A stretch of DNA of 64,000 nucleotides from Rhinopithecus roxellana (Eukaryota > Chordata > Mammalia > Primates > Cercopithecidae). The stretch is taken from the NCBI RefSeq assembly GCF_007565055.1, contig NC_044559.1, positions 37,559,546 through 37,623,545 of the forward strand, given 5' to 3'. Position numbers and translations under genes: made by a program. The notes beneath the pieces are model-generated. The model saw nothing but the letters and a program-made list of their open reading frames with translations. It was not told the DNA's origin and made no database searches. Below are positions 11,612-23,254 of this stretch, piece by piece. Each line of letters starts with the position of its first letter. Positions within the stretch are counted from its first letter, which is position 1.

Positions 11612-12607
11612 TGAGAGGTGACATCATGTGCTAGCAGCCCTCGCTCGCTCTCGGTGCCTCCTCGGCCTCTGCGTCCACTCTGGCCACACTTGAGGAGCCC
11701 TTCAGCCCACCGCTGCACTGTGGGCTGGCCGAGGCCCCAGCCGGCTCCCTCTGCTTGCGGGGAGGTGTGGAGGAAGAGGCGCGGGCGGGAACGCGGGCTG
11801 CGCGCACCGCTCGCGGGCCAGCGCGAGTTCCAGGTGGGTGCGGGCTCGGCAGGCCCCACACTTGGAGCTGTCAGGGGGCGCCGCCGGCCCGGGCACTGAG
11901 GGGCTTAGCAACCAGGCAAGCAGCTGCGGAGAGTGCGCTGGGTCCCCAGCACTGCCGGCCCGCCCTCCTAGCACTCGAATTCTCGCCAGGCCTCAGCTGC
12001 CTCCACGCCGGGAAGGGCTGGGGACCTGCAGCCCGCCATGCCCCTCCCCGTGGGCTCCCGCGCAGCCCAGCCTCCCCGATGGGCACTGCCCCCTGCTCCG
12101 CAGCGCCCGGTCCTATCGACCGCCCAAAGGCTGAAGAGTGTGGGCACGCAGCACGGGACTGGCGGGCAGCTCCGCCCGCAGCCCTGACACGAGAGCCACT
12201 AGGCCAAGCCAGCTGGGCTTCTCAGTTGGGTGGCGACTTGGATAACTTTTATGTCTGCCTAAAGGTTTGTAAATGCACCAATCAGCACTCTGTGTCTAGC
12301 TCAAGGTTTGTAAACTCACCAATCAGTGCTCTGTGTCTAGCTAATCTAGTGGGGACTTCGAGAACTTTTGTGTCTAGCTAAAGGATTGTAAATGCACCAA
12401 TCAGCACTCTGTGTCTAGCGAAAGGTTTGTAAACGCACTAATCAGTGCCCAGTTCAAATGGACCAATCAGCTCTCTGTAAAATGGACCAATCAGTAGGAT
12501 GTGGGTGGGGCCAGATAAGAGAATGAAAGCAGGCCACCCGAACCAGTAATGGCAGCCTGCTCCGGTCCTCTTCTGTGGTGTGGAGGCTCTTTTCTGTGGC
12601 TGTTTGC
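11612..12607 (+). mobile_element. LTR12-type (ERV9) solo LTR, 3'-truncated
   Basis: Opens TGAGAGGTGACATC, then a CpG-rich stretch of about 600 bp and a U3 enhancer array typical of ERV9 LTRs. CCAATCAG occurs at 12278, 12319, 12397, 12463 and 12487, with a mutated CTAATCAG at 12438. These are followed by AGATAAG at 12513 and a decayed TATA region (GAATGAAAGC). The usual R/U5 with AATAAA is missing: similarity fades near 12607. No internal viral genes are adjacent. The family identification comes from memory of the LTR12 pattern. Confidence 0.88.
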
Positions 12608-12974
12608 AAACATGGCCACCTCCCATGGCCAGAAGTCCTTCCAAGTAGCCAACGCAGGGTGATGGACTGAACATAGACCTCTTGGGCTGCTGGAGAACAC
12701 CCACATTCCCTTGGGAGATGTGGTGGTGGAAGATATATTGGTAAGGCTGGCCATGTAGCACACACTTGAGCAATACAAGGAAGCTCGCTCAGTACCCAGA
12801 ACAGGGGCGAGTTTTCTCCTGATTAGGAAAAAGCATCATAGGAACAAGCAACAGCTCAGCACCCAGCGTCCATATAGAGAAATGTTCCACACCCAGGGCT
12901 CTGATCGAGCAATCCCAGAGAGGGGCAGGCAGTTCCCATGATGGCTGGTTTACCCAGCAGTGTAAATATTTATT
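12608..12974. other. Unassigned sequence 3' of the LTR12
   Basis: This 367-bp stretch follows the LTR12 where U5 should be. It contains several GC-richer segments but no match I can name. It may be a variant LTR end or another ERV fragment. Confidence 0.4.
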
Positions 12975-13295
12975 TTTTTTTCTTTATTTATTTATTTTTT
13001 TTTTTTTTTTGAGACGGAGTCTCGCTCTGTCGCCCGGGCTGGAGTGCAGTGGCCGGATCTCAGCTCACTGCAAGCTCCGCCTCCCGGGTTTACGCCATTC
13101 TCCTGCCTCAGCCTCCCGAGTAGCTGGGACTACAGGCTCCCGCCACGTCGCCCGGCTATTTTTTTTTTGTATTTTTTAGTAGAGACGGGGTTTCACAGTG
13201 TTAGCCAGGATGGTCTCGATCTCCTGACCTCGTGGTCCGCCCGTCTCGGCCTCCCAAAGTGCTGGGATTACAGGCTTGAGCCACCGCGCCCGGCC
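12975..13295 (-). mobile_element. AluY, Old World monkey type
   Basis: Full antisense copy. AATATTT-containing short flanks on both sides are likely target duplication. Confidence 0.92.
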
Positions 13296-13482
13296 AATAT
13301 TTCTTTAGAATTGGATCTGTACAGCTTGAAGAAGCCTAAAGATGCTGCTGATGCTGTATCTGTAGATGCAAACTATGTAGAAGGTGGTAGCATAACCCCC
13401 AAACAGAGGAGCTTCTGGACCCCACTTTCCAAGGTGATCAGCTATTATTGCTTAGATGGCAATTTTATTAACTTCCTCGCCT

Positions 13483-13797
13483 CCTTTTTTTTTTTTTTTT
13501 TTTTTTTTTTGAGATGGCATCTCTCTGTGTCGCTCAGGCTGGCTGGATCGCAGTGGCACTACCTAGGTTCACTGCAACCTCTGCTTCTCAGGTTCAAGCA
13601 ATTCTCCCTGCCTCAGCTTCCTCAGTAGCTGGGATTACAGGCTTCTGCCACCACGCCCAGCTAATTTTTGTATTTTTTAGTAGAGACGAGGTTTTACCAT
13701 GTTGGCCATGCTGGTGTTGAACTCCTGACCTCAGGTGATCTGCCCACCTCAGCCTCCCAAACTGCTGAGATTACAGGCGTGAGCCACCGCGCCCAGC
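13483..13797 (-). mobile_element. AluS-like
   Basis: Full-length antisense Alu with a 27-base T run. Confidence 0.9.
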
Positions 13798-13854
13798 CCC
13801 TTTTCAAGTGTATTAGGTTTGGGGATAAGTCAAATTGGGGCCATCCAGATGAGC

Positions 13855-14012
13855 ATCTCTCAAACTTCAGTGTGCTCACAAAGCCCTATAGAGATCCTGT
13901 TAAAATACAGATTCCCATTCAGCAGGAACAAGTGGCTGTTGCATTTGTAACTAGCTAGCTCTCAGGTACTGCCAAGGTTGCTGGTCTGCAGACCTCACTT
14001 TGAATAGCAAGA
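13855..14012 (-). mobile_element. MER5A-like hAT element
   Basis: A 'ctcaaacttcagtgtgc' start and 'tgctggtctgcagacctcactttgaa' end match the MER5A pattern as I recall it. Confidence 0.7.
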
Positions 14013-15260
14013 ATCTACATTTCTTCTAAGTAAAGGAATATATCATATACAAAAGGAATTCTCTCTTCTATTCTGTAAACAGAGAATGAGTTTGGGACCA
14101 TAAAACCATTTTGTGTGTAGAAATATTTTTTCCAGGAAAATGTTGTTTTGCCAAACTTGCTAAATATTATTAGTTCTTATTTTATTTAATGTATAAGGAC
14201 TTTGTTCCAAAGATTGCCAGTGTTCTGTGAGTATTCTGCCAGGGTGAATGAAGAAAACTGTTGGAGAAAGAATGTTTATTATAAACATTTCATTGAGCTA
14301 ATTGAGAGTATCCATTAATGAGTAAGACTCATCTAAATGAATCAATCTTTTTCTCTAAATTTGTTTTGCACTTTTATCTATGACCTATTTGAAATAGCTC
14401 TTGGGAACTACAAAATGAGTCCTAAGGCCGTAATGTCTCAGTGTGATTCTGATCCAGTTACAATAATGCATATCTCGTTATTTCCTGAGCAGGATACTAA
14501 CTAGAAAAAAAAAAAAAAAAAAAGATCATTAATGTGTAATCACGTCTGATTTTATAAGAGAATTTATAGTGTGTCAACAGCTAAATGGTTTTTCCAGTAA
14601 TATTCTCAACACAGATACCTTGGCAGGATAGCCTTGCCCTTCCTGTAAAGTTTCATAAGGGAAAGTGTCTTGGCATGGCAGTGACTAGGAATAATGTCAC
14701 CCATAAAGAAATAGGATATTATTTTCAGTAATTTTTATGACTCATACAATTTTCTGCACGTTATGCATTTAAGAACTATCTTACATACTGCTTATACAGG
14801 AAAGGATATTTTAGAGAAAATTTAATTTAACTTTAAATTTAATTTAACCTCAGTTATTCAAGTTACTAGCTCATCTGAAATATTTACTTTTCAACTACAT
14901 GTTTGATACTCTCTAGACAAAGTTATAGTCACAAAATAAACAAAAATAATGTAATTGGTTTCATTTTCATGTATTGTAATTTTCATTATGCCATGTTCAT
15001 TATCAGTTATTTCTTATAATCAATTTTTAAAAATATGTATTTATTAAACTCAGACTTGGTGATACACATCATTTCACAATGCAAATATCAAGTTATATAT
15101 TAAGTGTGTGGTATTAATCAGAGGTGAGATCTATTCACTTAGAAGAGGGGATGATTGAGCTTAATGCAAAGAAATAAAATAGATTAAGTTAGTAAATTCT
15201 GCAAGATCTTATAGGAATACAAAACAGGAAAAATTAATCATGATCACAATAATGATAATA
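14013..15260. other. Intergenic, nothing recognised
   Basis: AT-rich; only an A20 run near 14504 stands out. Confidence 0.5.
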
Positions 15261-15261
15261 A

Positions 15262-15470
15262 TATTTATTATGTACCTGCAATGTGCCATGCCTTATTCTG
15301 TATGCTTTTCCTGTCTCATTTATTCTTTACAGGAACCCAGTGAGGTAGCTTCTATAACATTCGTCTTTTATAGATGAAGAAACCAAGATACAAGGAGCTT
15401 AAGCAACAAGTCTAAGAACACATTAGCATGTAGAGGAGCTGGGATTTATACCAAGGAAATCTGATTTCTA
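15262..15470 (+). mobile_element. MIR-like SINE
   Basis: The 'ttatagatgaagaaacc' and 'agctgggatttata' blocks match the MIR core pattern. Confidence 0.65.
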
Positions 15471-15520
15471 ATCCCACATACATCACCATGAAACTGTAGA
15501 AGATTTTGCATTCTTTAGGC

Positions 15521-15775
15521 CAGGGGTCTGCACCTTAAGCCTGCCACCTTAAGCCTGCAAGCTAAGAATGGTTTTTACGTTTTTAAAACATTGAAAAAAA
15601 AAATCTTTGTGAAACACGAAAATTATCTGAAATTAGAATTTCAGTGCCCATAAATAAGTTTTATTGACACACAGTACACTTTTTTGTTTATATATTGTCC
15701 ATGGCTATTTTCATGTCACAGCAGCCAGGTAGGGTAGTAGCTGCAGAGACTCTCTGGCCCATTAGAGAAAAAAAT
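15521..15775 (-). mobile_element. hAT-Charlie-type MITE
   Basis: The 'caggggtctgcacc' start, 'aataagttttattgacacac' and 'ccatggctattttcatgtcacagcag' match a common Charlie-derived MITE. Confidence 0.6.
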
Positions 15776-16797
15776 TTACCAATCTCTCCCATAGACCACA
15801 GAGGTGAAGGGAACTAAGAACATAGTTGGAATCTGAGCAAATGCAACAGATGGTCCATCCAAAATGACCTCTGTGTTGTGCAAGGTTACCTGGCAATGGG
15901 ACCTCATGTTATAAAAATGATAGTATAATGAGAAAAACTACATACAATCGAGTAAGTAGCAATTAGGGGCAAAAAAAAAAAAAAAAAAAAAGTGGCTGCC
16001 TAGGCTGCTTTTTCCTGGGGTGTAGGTGTGGGAAGGAATTTGGGAAGTGTCTGGGCAAAATAAGATCAAGAGGGGCAGAGTTATGTCCCAAGTTTTTGGA
16101 TACAGGACACACCTGCCACTTCTTCTGTTGATTTGGTAAAAATCAGAGCCAGTAAATCAAGGAAAGACAAAGTCTAATTTTTTCTACCTGTTGTCTTCGC
16201 TGTCTGAAGGGATTTTGGACTGGAGACCTGCAGAGCATTTCCAGGTTAGGGCTGGGTTACGGGTGGGATAGGGTATACATGGGCTTGAGTGCAGACTGCC
16301 TGATCATGGGGGAAGGAAGGCAGGGAACTTTCCTGTGTCTCGAATTAGGCACTAAACTCATGTGCCCCTGTTATAAAAGTGGCAGTATTTGCTGGAAAGC
16401 TATTCATTCTATATGTGTTTTGCCAAGAAAATGGTCTTTCAAGAGATGATGTTTTAAAAATGTTATTAAGATCACTTTTTACCTCCCAAATAGCGATGAC
16501 TTGAGACCATTCCAGTTCCTGAAAAGGTAAGATCCCAAAGATTTATTTATTTTAATTAGGACAAGAACTTCCCACACCAGGCATGGTTGCCCAGATGGGA
16601 CTGTGACTGAGGCCTGTGAAGTGAGTCAGGTCAGCTATCAAACGCTGGAGATACCGGTCATTTTGTTCCTAAGTTCCTTTATACTTTCTCAAATGATGAA
16701 GTTCTGTGCCATGATGAAAGATGTGCTCTATAGTATCATGTTTATGGATAAAAATATGTCTGTCGAAAGCTAGTATCATTGGCTTGGATAGCATAGT
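15776..16797. other. Intergenic, nothing recognised
   Basis: Unique-looking sequence with an A22 run near 15971. Confidence 0.5.
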
Positions 16798-16812
16798 AGG
16801 ATTTGGGTTCTT

Positions 16813-17107
16813 TTTTTTTTTTTTTTTTGAGACGGAGTCTCGCTCTGTCCACCAGGCTGGAGTGCAGTGGCGCTATCTGGGCTCACTGTAAGCTCCGCCT
16901 CCCGGGTTCCCGCCATTCTCCTGCCTCAGCCTCCGGAGTAGCTGGGACTACAGGCCCCCGCCACGGCGCCCAGCTTTTTTTTTTTTTTTTTTTGTATTTT
17001 TAGTAGAGACAGGGTTTCACCGTGGTCTCGATCTCCTGACCTTGTGATCCGCCCGCCTCGGCCTCCCAAAGTGCTGGGATTACAGGCGTGAGCCACCGCG
17101 CCCGGCC
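16813..17107 (-). mobile_element. AluY-like
   Basis: Antisense. Perfect 15-bp target duplication AGGATTTGGGTTCTT at 16798-16812 and 17108-17122. Confidence 0.93.
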
Positions 17108-17132
17108 AGGATTTGGGTTCTTAAACTACTAG

Positions 17133-17638
17133 TGAGAGTGGCAGGAAGCAGCCAAATGCCTCGGCAGATAGGGGTGGGTCCCCGTTGAAATCCCACCTCC
17201 AAGCTGAAGACGGTTTAAAGCCTGAAAGCCAAGATACAAGCTAAATCCTCGGACTGAATTGAGAACTTGTCTTCCTGTTTGGTGTGTCCCCACCCTTCGC
17301 CTATTTTACATATACTTACCCTTTTCTAATTGGTTTTCTACACTGTCACGCCCACATTTGAGTGGTGTCTTCACTTCAACCTTTTTTGCGTACTCATAAA
17401 CCTATCAGCATTCACTCCCAATTCTGAGTCCATAAAAGGCCCCACACCCAGCCACACGGGGGACTTTCCTGCCGTTGGGTAGGGCAACCCCCAAAACTGC
17501 GTCCTTTCTTGGTTGAGAGCTTTCCTTTTGCTTAATAAATTCTGCTCCACTCACTCTGGTATCTGCATGCCTAATTCCTCCTGGTTGCAAGACAAAAGCT
17601 TGAACCTAGCTGAGCTAAGGAGCAGAAAGACCACAACA
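17133..17638 (+). mobile_element. Solo ERV1-type LTR
   Basis: 506 bp with TG...CA ends and a perfect 4-bp target duplication CTAG at 17129-17132 and 17639-17642, as expected for gammaretrovirus-like ERV1. A CATAAAAGG TATA-like box lies at 17431 and AATAAA at 17534-17539, in the correct order for U3, R and U5. No internal viral sequence adjoins it, so it is a recombined solo LTR. I am unsure of the family name. Confidence 0.88.
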
Positions 17639-17902
17639 CTAGATGATACAAAAATGAACATCTTTACATTCAAGTTTGGTTTGGTGAGGTTCTAGGCTTT
17701 TCTTTTTGGAACAGATTTTGAAATACACAGCAGTTTCACTGAACACATTGAGATGTCTGTGTGGGCAAGGTGAAGCGTCCACTGGGGAAAATGCAGTGCA
17801 GCATTGCTCTGTGGAATCCTGGAGCACCAACTCTGCAGCTCCATAGGCATCCTGCCCAGAAGAAAAAACATTTCAGTCAACACCCCAAACCCAGTATGTT
17901 AT

Positions 17903-18045
17903 ATCAGTGTTCCCCAAGCGTGTGTGCCGTGAGTCACCAGGGGAGGTTCTGAAAAATACATAGTCCTCGGTATCACCCCCAGAGAGTCTGATTTAATAGA
18001 TAAGAGTGCATCCCAGGAATCCAAACTTTACAGAAGTTCCCCAGA
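17903..18045 (+). mobile_element. MER5A-like hAT element
   Basis: The 'cagtgttccccaagcgtg' start and 'acccccagagagtctgattt' body match the MER5A pattern. Confidence 0.65.
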
Positions 18046-18654
18046 TTTGGAGCTTTTGATTTATGTGCCTCTTGTTTTTGCAAAGCCTTATTGGATACAC
18101 TATATAAAGCTATGTGTGAGCAAGACAAACCCTACCTTTTCAGAGAAATCAGTCATAATGGACTAAAAAACTCATAATAGCTAATAAAATCCTAATAGCC
18201 TCAGAAAGAAACTTCCCAACACCTACTCAGAGAGGCCTGATTCCCCCTTCAGTACTTAAAGGCAGTGGTCAGCAGCATAACAGTCCCCTCTGCCCAGATG
18301 TCTGCATCCTAATCTGCAGAATCTGTGAATATGTGGAAAAAGGGAATCAAGATTGCAGGTGGCTTTCTTTAATGCACTGCATTTCTCTGCAGAGAACAGC
18401 ACAATACCACATGTGAATGCTTAGTAAATGTTTACAATTATAATTACTATGAGAACCTCATGAAATTTTCTAAACATTCATGATAATGATGAAAAATGAA
18501 TAATAAAAATCAATAAAGAAATAGGGTTATGTGCAAATTTTCTCATTAAGACAAAGGAGTGTAAATTATTTTTTAAAAATATCAGTTAAAAATCCTTTTG
18601 TTAAGAAAGATATCTGCTTTTATCATAATGAAGTCATTTGCAAATTGGTTTAAT
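18046..18654. other. Intergenic, nothing recognised
   Basis: No gene or nameable repeat. It was searched for a decayed lipase last exon left of duplication copy A; none was seen. Confidence 0.5.
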
Positions 18655-19027
18655 TGTTTCAAATGAATGGTTTACTCAAATAATTTACCTATTTCTGAAC
18701 TTGGTACTTTTTTTTGGAAAATACTGTTTGTAGAGGCCTAACTCAATTTTTTTTTCCTTCCTGAAGAGATGAGCTTTATGTCAGTTTGAAAGGATGCTGA
18801 TAATGTTCAGAATACATGATGTAAAATGGTGGTAGAGATGATGGTAGGCAGTTGATAGATTCATTAATTCAGTAAGTGCTTAGAGAGTGTTGACAGTGTG
18901 CCAAACCCTAATTTAGATATTGGAGAGCTAAAAGTTGAAAATATAGATGTGATCCCTATACTCATGAAGTTTTCTGCCTCTTTGATTTTTCTTAAAGTGT
19001 GGTCCATCAAACAGAAGACAGATGGTG

Positions 19028-19400
19028 AATCAGTTGGCTAGCACTGCATAACAAGCCACCCCAAAAACTCAGTGACTTGAAAAATAATCATTTATTATTG
19101 TTCTATGAGTCAACTAGATGGTTTGGCAGATCTGGGCCAGGGTTGGCTGATCTTGCTTGGTCTCATATGTTTGTGGTCAGCTGGCTGGTTGGTAGAGGGC
19201 TGGATGGTTTAGGGCAGCCTTGTGTGTATCAGCTTTCCTCCACATGATCTCTCATCCTTCAGCATGCTAGCCTGTGCTATTAAACTTGGACTTCCAGAGG
19301 TCCAAGAAAATAAATATAAATAAGAATGACCTCTCGAGGCCTAGGCTCACAAGGAAAGTGTCATTTTCCCCACATTCTACTGTACAAGGAAGTCACCTGG
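19028..19400 (+). mobile_element. Unassigned old interspersed repeat (in copy A)
   Basis: The 'gctagcactgcataacaagccaccccaaaa' type of opening is a familiar mammalian repeat pattern. It is paired with 60285-60660 in copy B. Family not assigned. Confidence 0.45.
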
Positions 19401-19829
19401 TAAGTTCAAATTCAAGGATAAATTCTACTTATTGATGAAGGTAGCTAAAAAGCCATATTGCAAAAGACATGGATAGAGAGAGAGGTAGGCAATTAGAGCA
19501 TTTTTGGAATCAATCTGGGTGGCTTGTTAGTTTTAGTAGAGAATGTGATGAAACCATTTCGTTGACCTACGAATTTAACAGATCTGAGTTGTGAAATTTC
19601 TTATGTTTTCACAGAAATCCCTTTCATTTCTTAATAATTGTGGCCATACATGGTTCAGAGGCCCTTGACAGTTTGACTGAGTACCATTTCCTCACCTGAG
19701 AACAGTTCTCATGGGCCAATGTACTTTCACAACCCTTGTGTACTGGCTTATTCGCATTTGTCAGATTTCTATTTTATATTATACTTATTCTGAGTTATAT
19801 TCTTATTTTGGGGTATTTAAAAAAAGGAT

Positions 19830-20120
19830 AGACCAGGCACAGAGGTTCATGCCTGTAATCCTAGCACTTTGGGAGGCCGAAGCAGACGGATCATGAGGTC
19901 AGGAGATCGAGACCATCCTGGCTAACACAGTGAAACCCCGTCTCTACTAAAAATACAAAAAATTAGCCAGGCGTGGTGGCAGGCGCCTGTAGTCCCAGCT
20001 ACTCGGAAGTTTGAGGCAGGAGAATGGCGTGAACCTGGGAGGCGGAGCTTGCAGTGAGCCGTGATCATGCCCCTGCACACCAGCCTGGGCAACAGAGTAA
20101 GACTCTATCTTAAAAAAAAA
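19830..20120 (+). mobile_element. Alu (S/Y-like)
   Basis: Sense Alu whose A-tail received the next Alu. Absent from the matching point of copy B near 61088. Confidence 0.9.
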
Positions 20121-20123
20121 AGG

Positions 20124-20405
20124 GGCCGGGCGCGGTGGCTCAAGCCTGTAATCCCAGCACTTTGGGAGGCCGAGACGGGCGGATCACGAGGTCAGGAGAT
20201 CGAGACCATCCTGGTCTACACGGTGAAACCCCGTCTCTACTAAAAAATACAAAAAAACTAGCCGGGCGAGATGGCGGGCGCCTGTAGTCCCAGCTACTCG
20301 GGAGGCTGAGGCAGGAGAATGGCGTAAACCCGGGAGGCGGAGCTTGCAGTGAGCTGAGATCCGGCCACTGCACTCCAGCCCGGGCAACAGAGTGAGACTC
20401 CGTCT

Positions 20406-20440
<35 letters not shown>
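20124..20440 (+). mobile_element. AluY, Old World monkey type
   Basis: Sense, inserted in the tail of the preceding Alu. Starts GGCCGGGCGCGGTGGCTCAA and ends in a 32-base A run. Confidence 0.95.
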
Positions 20441-21245
20441 AAAAAAAAGGATCAATGGCTTCAAGTGGTTCATTAAAATGAAAAAACAGTGATGAAAACA
20501 GTAGCAAAAATACCATAGCTCATAAACCTAAATAGCAAACAATAAGTTCATAACCTAAATAGTGGACAAGACTCAAAGGAGAATCCCCCATATGAATCTC
20601 TGTCTTGAAACAAGCAGAAAATGGGATGGTGCTAACAGGGTACACAGCAATTATGAGCTAAACTTAGCTGACACTAGATCCACATTCATTTGTCCTCTAG
20701 TGTCCTGTCCCCTACTGCCAGTCTGCTTTGCTTTTCTCATGAATATTTGTCCTAAGTGGGGTTGATGATGTTGCTCTTTTCATAATATTTTGAATAATAC
20801 TAGAGACTGTTCAGATAAATAAATTTAGTCACTTTTTTTTCCAGAACAAGCACAAATAATGCTTTGCAAAAAGAAATGAATTTTTTTTCTAGTTTACCCA
20901 CTGATTGCAAGGGATAATTTAAAGGATACAAATGAAACAGCTAAACGAAGAGACACACAGGACAAGGTTTGGAAGGGTCCCAAGCTCAGTAAGAATGATT
21001 AATTTTGTGGCTAACGGTGAAATTCAACCCAAGAGTACACAGGCATTATTCAAACTTAACACTTCTTGTAGTGGAAACTGTTGCAAATCACGCTGTCACA
21101 CGGAAGCTATAAAACCAGCCAAAATGATAATGATACGATATTGGGAGAAAAAATGAAGAATGAATTATCAGCCAAATTCCCTTATCAGATGACCCTTAGA
21201 TGTTACGTAGTATCATTGGCATATTTTTTAAAATTACTATCCAGA

Positions 21246-21500
21246 ATGTGCTGGAGAGATGTCTCACACTACAGCTGGATGGCCCCATTCATGTGCAGAC
21301 TTGGAATTGGTTCCTGGTGCACAAGGCACAAGGAAGAGTGCTTTCCACATTTCATTTTTTTGTCTACTTAATCCCTTAATTTTCATTGAACATTGTTTTG
21401 TGAGCCATAACACAGACCAAAAACAAGGCACTGGGATCTACAGGGTTAGAACCCCAACTGTGTTTGCATCAGAGAAGAATGTGGCTGTTAAGATATAAAA
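21246..21500 (+). repeat. Highly matched core of copy A
   Basis: Compared with 61739-61993 I count about 12 mismatches in about 255 bp. This includes an identical run of about 97 bp (from TTAATTTTCATTGAAC at 21376 to TTTGCATCAG). The flanks are near 80%. A 79-codon open frame at 21259-21498 is kept in both copies, but the substitutions are almost all amino-acid changing, so coding function is unlikely. Confidence 0.85.
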
Positions 21501-21920
21501 GGTGGCAAAGAATTCTAAATCTCAGAGACCAGCTGATGATCAACTAAATGCTTCATGTTCCTGATTGAATGTTGAAAGACATAGTGAAAATGGTAAATTC
21601 AATAGAAATCTCTCTTAATCAGCCTCTGCCTACCCAAATCACTGTTTTCATTCATGTCCTCCATTCTTATGATCAACTCCTTTCTTACCTTTGACTCTTT
21701 TGATTGTCTCACCTCCTTGAAACATTTTCTTCTTTCTGTCTCCAAGACACCACTTTCTCTTGGTTCTCTTCTGTCCTCACTGGATGCTCTTTTTCAAATC
21801 CTTCATTTCTCTGTGCTTGTAACATTGTAGAGCCTCAGGACTTAGTATTTAGTACTTAGAAACATCTTCTAAGAGATCTCATCTAGACTAATGACTTTAT
21901 GTAAAACCCAAGTTGGTATT

Positions 21921-21924
<4 letters not shown>

Positions 21925-21962
<38 letters not shown>

Positions 21963-22243
21963 AGACGGAGTCTCGCTCTGTCGCCCGGGCTGGAGTGCAG
22001 TGGCCGGATCTCAGCTCACTGCAAGCTCCGCCTCCCGGGTTTACGCCATTCTCCTGCCTCAGCCTCCCGAGTAGCTGGGACTACAGGCGCCCGCCACCTC
22101 ACCCGGCTAGTTTTTTGTATTTTTTAGTAGAGACGGGGTTTCACCATGTTAGCCAGGATGGTCTCGATCTTCTGACCTCGTGATCCGCCCGTCTCGGCCT
22201 CCCAAAGCGCTGGGATTACAGGCTTGAGCCACCGCGCCCGGCC
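21925..22243 (-). mobile_element. AluY, Old World monkey type
   Basis: Antisense. Perfect 17-bp target duplication CCAAGTTGGTATTTCTT at 21908-21924 and 22244-22260. Copy B has only the empty site. Confidence 0.96.
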
Positions 22244-22336
22244 CCAAGTTGGTATTTCTTACGTGGACCTTTCTTCTGAACTACAGAAAAACTGCCATCT
22301 CTCCATCTCCACTTAGACTCTAAGAAGACATTTAAT

Positions 22337-22912
22337 CTAGAACTAGATGTACCATATGACCCAGCCATCCCACTACTGGGTATATACCCAAAGGATTATA
22401 AATTATTCTACTACAAAGACACATGCACACGTATGTTTATTGCAGCACTATTCACAATAGCAAAGACTTGGAATCAACCCAAATGTCCATCTGTGACAGA
22501 CTGGATTAAGAAAATGTGGCACATATACACCATGGAATACTATGCAGCCATAAAAAAGGATGAGTGTGCGTCCTTTGTAGGGACATGGATGCAGCTGGAA
22601 ACCATCATTCTTAGCAAACTATCACAAGAAGAGAAAACCAAACACCGCATGTTCTCACTCATAGGTGGGAACTGAACAATGAGATCACTTGGACTCGGGA
22701 AGGGGAACATCACACACCGGGGCCTATCATGGGGAGGGGGGAGGGGGGAGGGATTGCATTGGGGAGTTTTACATGATATAAATGATGAATTGATGGGTGC
22801 TGATGAGTTGATGGGTGCAGCACACCAACATGGCACAAATATACATATGTAACAAACCTGCACGTTATGCACATGTACCCTAGAACTTAAAGTATAAAAA
22901 AAAAAAAAAAAA
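22337..22912 (+). mobile_element. L1PA-type 3' fragment, sense
   Basis: A 5'-truncated young L1 with the end of ORF2, a 3' UTR with a G-rich tract (ggggaggggggagggggg) and a poly(A) tail. Target duplication AGACATTTAAT at 22326 and 22913. Copy B is empty here. Confidence 0.93.
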
Positions 22913-23116
22913 AGACATTTAATTTTAACCATGCCCAAAACTGAACTCTGAATCTCCACCCCAAACCTACTCCACTGACATGCAGCCTTCCCCATCTTAG
23001 TTAATGCAATTCCAGCTTTCCCATTGCTCAAGCCAAAATTTGGAGGTCATCCTTAACTCATCTCCATTTCCCCAACTCTCCCATCCAAATCCTATCAGTC
23101 TTTTTTCTTTCTTTCT

Positions 23117-23254
23117 TTCTTTTTTTTTTGACGGAGTCTCACTCTGTCACCCGGGGTGGAGTGCAGTGGCACGATCTCAGCTCACTGCAACCTCCACCTC
23201 CCAGGTTCAAGCAATTCTCCTGCCTCAGCTTCCCGAGTAGCTGGGATTACAGGC
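23117..23254 (-). mobile_element. 5'-truncated Alu at a deletion junction
   Basis: Only the 3' half of an antisense Alu is present. It joins directly to sequence that in copy B lies about 445 bp further on (63413), so the insertion replaces copy B's 62966-63412. Confidence 0.85.

Noticed and set aside
11755..12381. 208-codon GC-rich open stretch on the + strand
   Set aside because: It lies wholly inside the LTR12; high GC lengthens open frames by chance.
17400..18655. Possible decayed lipase last exon next to low-copy repeat copy A
   Set aside because: I looked for the FNFC...LTLTPC exon or its AATAAA context upstream of copy A, because copy B lies just 3' of PNLIP. Nothing alignable was seen by eye.
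22540..23031. 163-codon open stretch on the - strand
   Set aside because: It crosses an L1 tail, a poly(A) run and the low-copy repeat; it is antisense L1 noise.
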